A stretch of 64,000 nucleotides of DNA, from assembly GCA_000242935.3 (NCBI GenBank), contig CP007053.1, forward strand, positions 7,239,001 through 7,303,000, written 5' to 3'. Below the pieces are notes generated by a model. It saw nothing but the letters and a program-made list of their open reading frames with translations, was not told the origin of the DNA and searched no databases. Position numbers and translations under genes: made by a program. This DNA comes from Opitutaceae bacterium TAV5. Lineage in GTDB: Bacteria > Verrucomicrobiota > Verrucomicrobiia > Opitutales > Opitutaceae. This document shows, one piece after another, positions 56,717-64,000 of this stretch (position 1 is the first letter of the stretch; each line of letters starts with the position of its first letter).

Positions 56717-57097
56717 AGCCGAACAACGGAACTGTATCAGGAAGAAGGTTACAACTTCATGGCAGCGTGCTTTGAGGTGCACAACACGATGGGGGCCGGT
56801 TTTCTTGAAGAGGTTTATCAGGAAAGCCTCGAGATGGAACTCACCGATCGGGGTATCCCCTTCATTTCCAAACCTCGACTCCAGCTCTACTACAAAAACC
56901 GTCCGCTCAAAAAATACTACGAGGCCGACCTGATCATCATTGGAGAAATCCTTGTCGAACTCAAGGCGGTCAAAAAACTCCTTCCCGAACACGACGCCCA
57001 GCTCATCAACTACCTGAAAGCCACGCGCAAGCGCGTCGGTTATCTCGTCAACTTTTGTTCCTTTCCGCGCCTCGAATGGAAACGCCTCGTCAACTGA
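56705..57097 (+). CDS. GxxExxY family protein (PDDEXK-like nuclease fold)
   Basis: A 130-residue protein with the defining G-F-L-E-E-V-Y at 32-38 and, downstream, KKYYEADLIIIGEILVELKAVKKL, which contains the Asp and Glu-x-Lys of a PDDEXK-type active site (Asp75, Glu84, Lys86). The family occurs in many copies per genome in Verrucomicrobiota and Planctomycetota. Its biological role is unknown. The start codon lies within a 30-bp repeat and the gene ends 18 bp before the matching inverted copy, so the gene and its repeats look like one unit. Confidence 0.88.
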   Translation: MDTNSRTTELYQEEGYNFMAACFEVHNTMGAGFLEEVYQESLEMELTDRGIPFISKPRLQLYYKNRPLKKYYEADLIIIGEILVELKAVKKLLPEHDAQLINYLKATRKRVGYLVNFCSFPRLEWKRLVN

Positions 57098-57115
57098 TTC
57101 TCCAGCCCGCTCATC

Positions 57116-57145
57116 ATTAGTGTCCATAAGTGTCCATTAGTGGTT
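57116..57145. repeat. Right inverted repeat flanking the GxxExxY gene
   Basis: 30 bp starting ATTAGTGTCCATAAGTG and ending TTAGTGGTT, followed by an A-run and the hemL start five bases on. Pairs with 56687-56716; nearly identical to the solo copy at 2696-2725. Confidence 0.9.
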
Positions 57146-57150
57146 AAAAA

Positions 57151-58440
57151 ATGCCATCCACCGATCCTGTTTCCACCGACCTCTTCGCCCGGGCGAAAAA
57201 GCTCATTCCCGGCGGCGTCAACTCGCCCGTCCGCGCCTTCCGCTCGGTCGGCGGCGCGCCGTTTTTCGTCAAGGCCGCGCGCGGCGCCACGCTCGTCACC
57301 GCCGACGATCGCGAACTCGTCGACTTCGTCTGCACCTGGGGGCCCGCCATCCACGGGCACAACCATCCCGTGATCCGCGATGCCATCGCCGCCGCGCTCG
57401 GGCACGGCACCTCCTTCGGCACGCCCAACCCGTACGAGGTCGAGATGGCCGAGCTCATCGTCCGCTTTTTCCCCTCCATCGAAAAAGTCCGCATGTGCAA
57501 CAGCGGCACCGAAGCCACCATGACGGCCATCCGGCTCGCCCGCGGCTTCACCCGGCGCGACAAGATCATCAAGTTCTCCGGCTGCTACCACGGCCATTCC
57601 GACTCGCTCCTCATCAAGGCCGGCTCCGGCGCGCTCACCCACGGCAATCCCGACAGCGCCGGCGTCCCCGCCTCCTTTGCCCGGGAAACCGTCGTCCTGC
57701 CGTACAACGACCGCGACGCGCTCGAAGCCGCCTTCGCCGCCAATCCGCAACAAATCGCCGGCGTCATCATCGAACCCTTTTGCGGCAACGTCGGCTTTAT
57801 CATGCCCGACCCCGGCTACCTCGCCTTCCTCCGCAACCTCACCGCCCGCCACGGCGCCGTGCTCATTTTCGACGAGGTCATGACCGGCTTCCGCATCGCC
57901 CCCGGCGGCGTGCAGGAACGCGAATCGATCACCCCCGACCTCACCACCTTGGGAAAAATCATCGGCGGGGGCCTTCCTGTCGGCGCCATCGGCGGCCGCG
58001 CCGACATCATGGATCACCTCGCGCCCGACGGACCCGTCTACCAGGCCGGCACCCTCAGCGGCAACCCGCTCGCCATGGCGGCCGGCATCGCCTCGCTCCG
58101 TCTCCTCCGCGAACTCGATCCCTATGCGGGCCTCGACGCCCTCGGCCGCCGGCTCCGGGGCGCCGTCCTCGCCGCCGCCCGCGCCAAGGGCATCCCCGTG
58201 CAGGTGCCGCAATGCGGATCCATGTTCAGTATCTTTTTTACCGATACGCCGGTCCGCGATTACGCCACCGCCCTCAAGGGCGATGCGAAACGCTTCGCGC
58301 GCTTTTTTCATGCCTGCCTCGCCGGCGGCGTCTATCTCGCGCCCAGCGCGTACGAAGCCGGTTTCCTCAGCACCGCCCACGAGGGCTCCGCCATCGACCG
58401 CGCCTGCGAGGTCCTCTCCGCGGCGATCCGGGAGCTGTGA
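57151..58440 (+). CDS. hemL: Glutamate-1-semialdehyde 2,1-aminomutase
   Basis: PLP enzyme that makes 5-aminolevulinate in the C5 haem pathway. The 429 residues show [82 protein letters not shown] and the PLP lysine (Lys269) in [15 protein letters not shown]. Start at ATG 57151, only five bases after the right GxxExxY repeat, so the promoter must lie in or before that element. Ends next to another inverted repeat. Confidence 0.96.
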   Translation: MPSTDPVSTDLFARAKKLIPGGVNSPVRAFRSVGGAPFFVKAARGATLVTADDRELVDFVCTWGPAIHGHNHPVIRDAIAAALGHGTSFGTPNPYEVEMAELIVRFFPSIEKVRMCNSGTEATMTAIRLARGFTRRDKIIKFSGCYHGHSDSLLIKAGSGALTHGNPDSAGVPASFARETVVLPYNDRDALEAAFAANPQQIAGVIIEPFCGNVGFIMPDPGYLAFLRNLTARHGAVLIFDEVMTGFRIAPGGVQERESITPDLTTLGKIIGGGLPVGAIGGRADIMDHLAPDGPVYQAGTLSGNPLAMAAGIASLRLLRELDPYAGLDALGRRLRGAVLAAARAKGIPVQVPQCGSMFSIFFTDTPVRDYATALKGDAKRFARFFHACLAGGVYLAPSAYEAGFLSTAHEGSAIDRACEVLSAAIREL

Positions 58441-58540
58441 ATTTTCGATTCTTGATTCTCGATTTTCAATTGGGCGCTGCCACGCCGGATTCACAGGCGG
58501 AGCGGTAGCTCCATCAATCGAGAATCGAAAATCGAAAATT
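58441..58540. repeat. Inverted repeat of TCGATTTTC-type units
   Basis: Left arm 58441-58471 (ATTTTCGATTCTTGATTCTC) pairs with right arm 58513-58540 (ATCAATCGAGAATCGAAAAT). Made of degenerate GATTTTC/GATTCTC units. Fills the gap between hemL and the NAD(P)HX repair gene. Confidence 0.85.
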
Positions 58541-58590
58541 GCTCGCCCCGCGCTCGCCTCGCGGACGATTTTCCTGTTGCCTGTGCGTCC

Positions 58591-60183
58591 ATGATCCCGT
58601 CTCACCCGATTCTTTCCTGCCAAGCAGCGAAGGCATTCGAAGCCGCGTTTTTTGCCGGCGACGAGGAACGCGAGTGGTCCGCCATGCAGCGGGCCGGCAT
58701 CGCGGTCGCAGAGAGTGCGCGGCGTGATTTTGCCGAAGCCGGTCCGTTTCCCGCCGCTCCCCGCCTGCTCGTGCTCGCCGGCAAGGGACACAATGCCGGC
58801 GATGCGCTCATCGCCGCCCGGCACCTCCTCGTCACCTCGCCGGCGGGCGGCTCCGCGGATGTGCTGTTCGTGTTCGGCGAACGCACGCTGCGCCCCCTCG
58901 CCGTGCGCGCCTGGCGCGAGCTTTTACTGACAAACCTGACCAACCCGACGGCCCAGGCCGCCCCGGGTCGCGTGCGGATGATCCGCGCCCCGGACCTGCC
59001 CGCCGGCGGCGACGCTACGGCGGTATCCGGAACCGCATACGATCTCGTCCTCGACGGCGTCTTCGGCTTTCAGTTCCGCCCCCCCCTGCCCGCGGAGGCC
59101 GCGCGCGTGTTCGCCGCCGTCAACGCCTTGCCCGTCCGCCTGCGCGTGGCCGTCGATCTGCCGAGCGGGCTCGATGCCTCCGACGCATTCCGCGCCGATT
59201 TCACCTATGCCACCGGCAGTGTGAAAACGCCCCTGCTCCCGCCGGGCAATGCCAATGCCGGACGCGTGCGCTACCTCGATCTCGGTTTCTTCGACCGTGG
59301 CACGGGCTTCCAGCCCGTGCCACTTTTTCTGCCAATCGGGCAGGAGGCCCATGCCACCGCGACCGACGACACCCGTGACCGCGTGCTCGTGCCCGCGGTG
59401 CTCGATCCGCTGCGCCGGTGGCGTTCGCCGCATTCGGACAAACGCAGCTTCGGCCACGTCCTGCTGGTCGGTGGTTCGCGGGCGTTTCCCGGCGCCATCT
59501 TCATGGCGGCCACCGCGGCCGTGCGCAGCGGCGCCGGACTCGTCACGGTGCTCGCTCCGGAATCGCTGATCCCGGCCTTTGCCGCGCAGTTGCCCGAAGC
59601 CATGTGGGTCGCCTGGCCGGAAACGCCGGACGGCGGGCTCGCCCTGGAAGGCCTGCACCTGATCCGCGAACGGCTCACGCGGACCTCCTCGCTCGTCATC
59701 GGCCCCGGCCTCGGGCGCGAGCCGGAAACGCTCACCCTTGCCGCCGAAATCGTGAAACTCGCCACCGTGCCGCTCGTGATCGACGCCGATGCGCTGCAAC
59801 CGCAGATCGTGAGCGCCGGCAAGGCGCCGCGCATTCTCACGCCCCACGCGGGCGAACTTCCCCGGATCGAAAAACAGATTCCCGCCGCCCACTCCATCCT
59901 CGTCCGCAAGGGACCGGTGACTGTAGTTGAAACCGGAGGACACCGTTACCACAGCCTGGCCGGCGGCCCGGTGCTGGCGCGAGGCGGCAGCGGTGACATT
60001 CTCGCCGGGCTCACCGGCGGCCTGCTGGCGCAGACGCCGGACGATCCGGCCGGCGCCGCCTGCCGCGGCGTCGCCTGGCACGGAGCCGCCGCCGATGCCC
60101 TCGCGCGCGCACGCGGCGCCGTCGCGGTGCGCACCACGGAGTTGACGGAGTATCTGGGGCCGGTGTTGCGGGAAACGGCGTAG
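58591..60183 (+). CDS. nnr: Bifunctional NAD(P)H-hydrate epimerase/dehydratase
   Basis: Repairs hydrated NAD(P)H: the N-domain interconverts the R and S forms and the C-domain (ADP- or ATP-dependent) removes water. 530 residues. YjeF_N domain: AMQRAGIAVAES, LVLAGKGHNAGDALIAARHL, DLVLDGVFGF, VAVDLPSGLDAS. YjeF_C/ribokinase-like domain: RSFGHVLLVGGSRAFPGAIFMAATAAVRSGAGLVTVL, TPHAGELPR, VLARGGSGDILAGLTGGLLAQ. Between them an extra segment [12 protein letters not shown] is encoded by a palindromic repeat (59297-59323). It lies at the domain junction and keeps the frame. Confidence 0.93.
   Translation: MIPSHPILSCQAAKAFEAAFFAGDEEREWSAMQRAGIAVAESARRDFAEAGPFPAAPRLLVLAGKGHNAGDALIAARHLLVTSPAGGSADVLFVFGERTLRPLAVRAWRELLLTNLTNPTAQAAPGRVRMIRAPDLPAGGDATAVSGTAYDLVLDGVFGFQFRPPLPAEAARVFAAVNALPVRLRVAVDLPSGLDASDAFRADFTYATGSVKTPLLPPGNANAGRVRYLDLGFFDRGTGFQPVPLFLPIGQEAHATATDDTRDRVLVPAVLDPLRRWRSPHSDKRSFGHVLLVGGSRAFPGAIFMAATAAVRSGAGLVTVLAPESLIPAFAAQLPEAMWVAWPETPDGGLALEGLHLIRERLTRTSSLVIGPGLGREPETLTLAAEIVKLATVPLVIDADALQPQIVSAGKAPRILTPHAGELPRIEKQIPAAHSILVRKGPVTVVETGGHRYHSLAGGPVLARGGSGDILAGLTGGLLAQTPDDPAGAACRGVAWHGAAADALARARGAVAVRTTELTEYLGPVLRETA
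59297..59323. repeat. GTGGCACGGGCTTCC-type palindrome inside nnr
   Basis: 27-bp palindrome with the same core as the copy in purL, read here in another frame as [10 protein letters not shown] second, weaker dyad (GGGCAGG/CCTCCTGC type) follows. Confidence 0.85.
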
Positions 60184-60212
60184 AGGTGCGCTTCACTGTG
60201 AAGTGCGCCCCT
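60184..60212. repeat. Imperfect palindrome between convergent genes
   Basis: AGGTGCGCTTCAC and GTGAAGTGCGCCCC form an imperfect hairpin between the nnr stop (60183) and the kinase stop (60211). May terminate both. Confidence 0.6.
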
Positions 60213-61671
60213 ACGGACGAGGCAGGCGCACCTCGAAACAGGCGCCGGCACCGGGTTCGCTCTGCACGTCGATCGTGCCGCCGTGGTTGGTCACGATGGT
60301 TTTCACGATCGCCAGGCCGAGGCCGGCATGCGCCGCCGGGTCGCCGCCGGTGCGCGCCTTGTCCGCCCGGTAAAAGCGCTCGAAGATGTGCGGCAGGTCT
60401 TCGGCCGGGATGCCGGGGCCGTCGTCCCGGATCATGATGACCGCCTCGCCGTCGCGCGTCCCGCTGCGGAGATGGACGTGGCCGCCGCCGGTGGCGTGGT
60501 GGTGCTGGAGGGCGTTGGTCAGGAGGTTGGTCACGAGGATCGAGAGCGCCGCCGGGTCGCCCCGGCATTGCGCCGGCTGCAGGTCGGCGTGAAAGGTGAT
60601 GCCCCGGTCGGCGGCAAGCGGGGCGAGGTGCGCGGCGGCCTCGTCGAGGATCGCGGCGAGATCGCAGGGCTCATGGTGGGCATGCGCTCCGCCGGCGCTG
60701 GCGGTCTCCTGGCGGGCGAGGAGGAGCAGCGCCTCGATGAGGCGGCGCATCCGGGTGGCCGTCTCGCCGCAGGTTTGCAGGGCCTCGCGGTATTCTGCCG
60801 GCGTGCGGTCGCGTTTGAGGATGCGCTGGGTTTCGGAGAGGAGGATCGTGACAGGCGTGCGCAGTTCGTGGGAGGCATCCGCCGTGAAACGGCGCTGGCG
60901 CTCGAAGGTGGCGGCGAGGCGGTCGAAGGTCTCGTTGAGCACGCGGCCGAGCTGGTCGAGCTCGTTATCCGTATCGGTTACATTGATACGCTCGGAGAGA
61001 TTGCCTTCGGCGATCCGGCTGGCGGTGCGGCTGATGGCCTCGATGGGCCGGATGGCGCGGCCGGCCAGCCACCAGCCGCCGAGCAGGCCGAGCAGCCAGA
61101 CGGCGAGTCCGCAGCCGGCGAGCGACCACGCGAAACGGCGGCTGTCGTCGAGATCGGGCGTGAGGTCGCGCCCGAAGGTGAGCAGCAGGCCGTTGCGAAA
61201 CCGGTGATGGACGATGCGGCGATGTTTTTCGGTGTGCAGTTCCTCGGCGTCGGTTTCGCCCGGATCGGGCGGCAAGACGACATCGCCGGGAAGATTGGGC
61301 GACGGGAGAAGGGTTTTTCCGTTTTCCCCGCCTTCGCGGAAACTGAACCAGTAATACCCGGGAGACGTGTCTTCGTAGACGGCCGCGAGGGAAGGCGGGA
61401 CCGTCAGGCGGCCCTCGCGGGCGAGCGTGGTGAAGAGCACGTCCGGAGGAGGGCGTTCGGCGAGGTCGGACGGGCTCGCGAGTTCGAAGATTCCCCGGAC
61501 GAGTTTTTTTTCGTTCTCGACCAGCACGGCATCGATGCGGCGGAGGTGGTTGTTCCAGGCAAGCCGGTGGGCGGTGAAGCAAAAGGCCGCGATGGCGAAA
61601 AGCAGGATCAGCCCGTGCCAGGCCTGCACGCGCCAGCGGATGGAATGAAGAAAGCGGAGAGGGAGCGTCAT
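60211..61671 (-). CDS. Sensor histidine kinase (OmpR-type system)
   Basis: A 486-residue membrane kinase. Spans at ~18-37 and ~181-203 bracket a ~140-residue sensor domain. HAMP at ~204-257 (RAIRPIEAISRTASRIAEGNLSERI); HisKA with phospho-site His268 in FTADASHELRTPVTILLSE; HATPase with NLLTNALQHHHA (N box), RDDGPGIPAEDLPHIFERFYRA (G1/F) and GLGLAIVKTIVTNHGG (G2). Start overlaps the regulator's stop by four bases, so the pair is translationally coupled. The sensed signal is unknown. Confidence 0.93.
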   Translation of the reverse strand: MTLPLRFLHSIRWRVQAWHGLILLFAIAAFCFTAHRLAWNNHLRRIDAVLVENEKKLVRGIFELASPSDLAERPPPDVLFTTLAREGRLTVPPSLAAVYEDTSPGYYWFSFREGGENGKTLLPSPNLPGDVVLPPDPGETDAEELHTEKHRRIVHHRFRNGLLLTFGRDLTPDLDDSRRFAWSLAGCGLAVWLLGLLGGWWLAGRAIRPIEAISRTASRIAEGNLSERINVTDTDNELDQLGRVLNETFDRLAATFERQRRFTADASHELRTPVTILLSETQRILKRDRTPAEYREALQTCGETATRMRRLIEALLLLARQETASAGGAHAHHEPCDLAAILDEAAAHLAPLAADRGITFHADLQPAQCRGDPAALSILVTNLLTNALQHHHATGGGHVHLRSGTRDGEAVIMIRDDGPGIPAEDLPHIFERFYRADKARTGGDPAAHAGLGLAIVKTIVTNHGGTIDVQSEPGAGACFEVRLPRP

Positions 61672-62324
61672 TCGATGAGGTAGCCGTGGCCGCGGCGGGT
61701 TTTGATCAGGTCCAGGTCGGCGCCGAGTTTCTTGCGGAGGTTGGAGACGTGGACGTCGAGGAGATTGGAGAGCGTGTCGTCGTCCTCGTCGAAGAGGTGT
61801 TCGTAGAGCGTGGCGCGGCTGACCACTTCGCCGCGGTGGAGCGCGAGGTATTCGACAAGCGAATACTCGCGGGCGGTGAGCGGGATGTCGGCGGCGCCGA
61901 GCGCGACGCGCCGGGCGGCGGTGTCGATGGCGAGCGGGCCGATACGGAGGATCGGGTGAGTCTGTCCGGCGGAGCGGCGGATGAGGGCGCGCAGGCGGGC
62001 GAGGAGTTCGTCGATGTCGAAGGGTTTTGTCAGGTAGTCGTCGGCGCCGTGGTCGAGGCCCTTGATGCGGTCGGGCACGGTGTCGCGGGCGGTGAGCATG
62101 AGGACGGGCGTGCGGCAGGCGGGCCGGAGGGCGGCGAGCACGCCCCAGCCGTCGAGGCGCGGGAGCATGACGTCGAGGACGATGGCATCGTAGACGGTTT
62201 CGCGGGCCTTGAAGAGCCCGTCCTCGCCGTCGGCGGCGGTGTCGACGGCGTAGTTTTCCTCGCGCAGCGTGGCGGCCAGGCTGCGGAGGAGCACGGGATC
62301 ATCTTCGATGACGAGGAGGCGCAT
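61668..62324 (-). CDS. OmpR/PhoB-type response regulator
   Basis: A 218-residue regulator. Receiver domain with VIEDDP, phospho-acceptor Asp51 (IVLDVMLPRLDGW) and TARD...TKPFDIDELLARL; C-terminal winged helix with LTAREYSLVEYLALHRGEVVSRATLYEHLFDEDDDTLSNLLDVHVSNLRKKLG and the terminal RGHGYLIE. Coupled to the kinase gene. The MacB-like permease on the same strand upstream is separated by the four-helix-bundle gene and its repeats. Confidence 0.95.
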   Translation of the reverse strand: MRLLVIEDDPVLLRSLAATLREENYAVDTAADGEDGLFKARETVYDAIVLDVMLPRLDGWGVLAALRPACRTPVLMLTARDTVPDRIKGLDHGADDYLTKPFDIDELLARLRALIRRSAGQTHPILRIGPLAIDTAARRVALGAADIPLTAREYSLVEYLALHRGEVVSRATLYEHLFDEDDDTLSNLLDVHVSNLRKKLGADLDLIKTRRGHGYLIE

Positions 62325-62340
62325 GGGAGGACGGAAGGGG

Positions 62341-62380
62341 ATGGGAGATAGGGGAGGTATGGGAGACAGGGGAGTTATGG
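62341..62380. repeat. GGGAGTTATG-type repeat, 3' side of the four-helix-bundle gene
   Basis: Degenerate copies of GGGAGATAGGGGAGGTATG and related units run from 62341. The repeat includes the stop codon of the four-helix-bundle gene (62375-62377). Same unit as in menD and at 62970-63071. Confidence 0.8.
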
Positions 62381-62947
62381 TTTCGGGGGGCGGGAGCGGT
62401 GATCGAGGCGGGCGCGGGTCATGCGTTCGCGGAGACCGCCGTTTTTGAGGAAATCTTTTTCGAGGTAGCGGAGCTGGCGGTCGATGAGGTAGTTGGTCTG
62501 GTGGATGAGACAGATGGCGATGTTGGCGAGGGTCGCAGCCGGACGGGTTTCCACAAAGGGGCGGTAGAGATCCCAGGTCTGCGGGGTGCGTCTCCCGAGT
62601 TTGCGGACATAGAGGGCCTCGCGGGAGTTTTTGTCCCAGACAGGGAGATCGCGCGTATTGAGGTAATCGCGGTAGTCATCGAGAAGTTCTTCGAGGCTGG
62701 CACGGGCGACATTGGTGAGCTTGATTTCGGTTTCTTTGGAGGTGACGGCCGCCTTGCTCCCTTCGAGCAGGTTTTTCTTTCCGGAGCGTGCCGCCTGCAC
62801 CATCTGGTCGATGGTGCGGTCGCTTTTGGCGAAGTATTTGTGGCAAAACCGGTAGGTGATGCCGTAGACGATTTCGGCTTTCTGGAACGAGAGGAGCCGG
62901 GTGTAGTCGCCGTGGCGAGGGAGGAAGCCTTCGGGTTCGGATGACAT
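62375..62947 (-). CDS. Four-helix-bundle suffix-domain protein (rRNA intervening-sequence protein-like)
   Basis: A 190-residue protein whose core resembles the S23-type four-helix-bundle proteins found in 23S rRNA intervening sequences and as stand-alone genes: FQKAEIVYGITYRFCHKYFAKSDRTIDQMVQAARSGKKNLLEGS, SKETEIKLTNVARASLEELLDDYRDYL and LANIAICLIHQTNYLIDRQLRYLEKDFLKNGGLRERM. Function unknown. Bracketed by low-complexity GGGAG(T/C)TATG repeats on both sides, like the GxxExxY gene by its own repeats. It lies inside what could otherwise be a permease-regulator-kinase cluster. Confidence 0.85.
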   Translation of the reverse strand: MSSEPEGFLPRHGDYTRLLSFQKAEIVYGITYRFCHKYFAKSDRTIDQMVQAARSGKKNLLEGSKAAVTSKETEIKLTNVARASLEELLDDYRDYLNTRDLPVWDKNSREALYVRKLGRRTPQTWDLYRPFVETRPAATLANIAICLIHQTNYLIDRQLRYLEKDFLKNGGLRERMTRARLDHRSRPPKP

Positions 62948-62969
62948 GGCGAGGGGGGAGAGGAGGGAT

Positions 62970-63071
62970 GAGAGATATGAGAGAGATGGGAGTTATGGGA
63001 GTTATGAACCGGCTCACAATTTCCGATTTTCCCATAGCTCCCATGGCTCCCATTTCTCTCATAGCTCCCAT
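62970..63071. repeat. Inverted GGGAGTTATG-type repeat, 5' side of the four-helix-bundle gene
   Basis: Arm 62970-63006 (with GGGAGTTATGGGAGTTATG) and arm 63031-63071 (with CCCATAGCTCCCATGGCTCC) are inverted relative to each other around a ~24-bp centre. Low complexity, no gene. Confidence 0.85.
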
Positions 63072-63082
63072 ACCCTCCTCCT

Positions 63083-64000
63083 TCACTCGTGCCGCAGGGC
63101 GTCGATGGGGTCGAGGGCGGCGGCGCGGCGGGCGGGAGTGAAGCCGAAAAGCACGCCCACCGCCGCCGAAAAGATAAAGGCGATGAGGTTGATCTGCAGG
63201 TTCCACGTGACCGGCACATTGATGATCGCGCCGAGGCCGTAGCAAAGGCCGAGCGCGAAGAGGATGCCGACCAGGCCGCCGATGCAGGAGAGCGTGATCG
63301 CCTCGACGAGAAATTGCAGCAACACCTCGCGGGCCCGCGCGCCGATCGCCAGGCGGATGCCGATCTCGCGGGTACGTTCGGTGACGCTGACGAGCATGAT
63401 GTTCATGATACCGATGCCCCCGACCAGGAGCGACACCCCGGCCACGGCAGCGAGGAGCATGGTCATCATGCGGGTGGAGCTGCTGAGCGTCTCGGCAATC
63501 TGGCGGGTGTCGAAAACATTAAAATTGTTGTCCTGGTTGCTCTGGAGATTGCGGCGCTGGCGCATGAGCGAGGTGATGTCCGCAATCAGCGTGTCGCTGT
63601 TGGCGTTGTCCTCGGCGGAGATGCTGATCTGGCGGATGTCGCGCGACGAGGTGCGGCCGACCAGCCGGCGCTGGAGCGTGGAAAGCGGCACGACGATGGT
63701 GTCGTCCTGGTCGCCCATGCCGACCTGCCCCTTGGCGGCGAGGACGCCGATGATTTCGCAGGACGCCTTGCCGATGCGGATCTTCGCCCCGATCGGGGAT
63801 TCGCCGACGGTGTCGAAGAGTTCCTTTTTGACCGTGTTGCCGATCACGCAGACGGCGGCGCCGGAGCGTTCTTCGAGTTCGTTGAAAAAACGTCCGTCGG
63901 CGAGGTTCCACTTGTTGATCTGGAAATAATCGACCGTGGTGCCGGTGACGGTGGTGGAGCGGGCGTTCTGGAGGTAGATGGTGCTGAGCGAGGAATTGCC
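63083..64000 (-). CDS. MacB-like ABC transporter permease, partial
   Basis: Open to the right window edge, so the N-terminal part is missing; 305 residues are visible. The MacB periplasmic core domain (STIYLQNARSTTVTGTTVDYFQINKWNLADGRFFNELEERSG, VIGNTVKKELFD, GKASCEIIGVLAAKGQVGMGDQDD) is followed by the FtsX-type membrane part with three spans and the conserved cytoplasmic loop SVTERTREIGIRLAIGARAREVLLQFLVEA, ending PARRAAALDPIDALRHE. Probably part of an export system with an ATPase and membrane-fusion protein off the window. The frame has no stop or start at the edge. Confidence 0.9.
   Translation of the reverse strand, partial: GNSSLSTIYLQNARSTTVTGTTVDYFQINKWNLADGRFFNELEERSGAAVCVIGNTVKKELFDTVGESPIGAKIRIGKASCEIIGVLAAKGQVGMGDQDDTIVVPLSTLQRRLVGRTSSRDIRQISISAEDNANSDTLIADITSLMRQRRNLQSNQDNNFNVFDTRQIAETLSSSTRMMTMLLAAVAGVSLLVGGIGIMNIMLVSVTERTREIGIRLAIGARAREVLLQFLVEAITLSCIGGLVGILFALGLCYGLGAIINVPVTWNLQINLIAFIFSAAVGVLFGFTPARRAAALDPIDALRHE

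Noticed and set aside
62941-63242. Plus-strand small frames of repeated Met/Gly/Ser or Ser/His/Tyr residues
   Set aside because: Direct translation of the GGGAGTTATG repeats, not genes.

Overview
The window is high-GC DNA from a Gram-negative bacterium, most likely a member of the Verrucomicrobiota close to Opitutaceae. The evidence is indirect. There is a Kdo transferase for LPS, an OpgG/OpgH glucan locus, a PEP-CTERM protein, a zinc-ribbon/coiled-coil protein of the CdsZ type, and many intergenic palindromes of the kind that crowd Verrucomicrobiota and Planctomycetota genomes. No rRNA operon or species marker is present, so the lineage is an inference. The far left (acidic low-complexity protein) and far right (MacB-like permease) genes run off the window.

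Layout. 1-7.5 kb: waaA, an M16 protease and menD. 7.6-13 kb: purL, an esterase and panD. 13-21 kb: RNase P RNA, a zinc-ribbon protein, an Rrf2 regulator, and gyrB and gyrA separated by a VapBC-type toxin-antitoxin pair. 21-26.6 kb: a PEP-CTERM protein whose predicted transcript starts beside an 18-G tract, a GH4 alpha-galactosidase with a C-terminal extension, a YhcH-like protein and rlmJ. 26.7-32.2 kb: a lower-GC island bounded by tRNA-Asp and an imperfect copy of the tRNA 3' end plus its terminator. It holds small minus-strand genes separated by attC-like sites, an IS110-family element and remnants. 32.3-44.6 kb: kup, an OFA-type MFS transporter, an Rsm22-like methyltransferase, tRNA-Gly, ndk, opgG-orf-opgH, a large unknown protein and a flavin reductase. 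45-50.8 kb: an SDR, a DoxX-like protein, DUF1428 and an ECF42-type sigma locus with divergent matching promoters, an aminotransferase and an RHH protein. 51-64 kb: a second GH4 enzyme, a phosphoesterase, pdxH, nadE, a GxxExxY gene, hemL, a bifunctional NAD(P)HX repair enzyme, a two-component system, a four-helix-bundle protein and the MacB-like permease.

The most unusual theme is repeats. One class consists of long inverted repeats built from short degenerate units. Several arms begin AACC and end GGTT followed by an A-run, although the internal units differ. Two such elements bracket small genes: a GxxExxY PDDEXK-like protein sits between 30-bp inverted repeats, and a four-helix-bundle protein sits between GGGAGTTATG-type repeats. 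A second class is the GTGGCACGGGCTTCC-type palindrome, found between genes and also in frame inside purL and the NAD(P)HX repair gene. Another repeat type sits in frame inside menD next to a C11 tract.

Functional threads are sugar use (two GH4 enzymes plus the YhcH protein), envelope and osmotic adaptation (WaaA, OpgGH, Kup, sensor kinase/regulator, MacB-like permease), cofactor synthesis and repair (MenD, PanD, PdxH, NadE, HemL, NnrD/E), and stress signalling by the ECF42-like sigma factor with its DGPF partner. All calls come from reading the sequence; no database search was possible.
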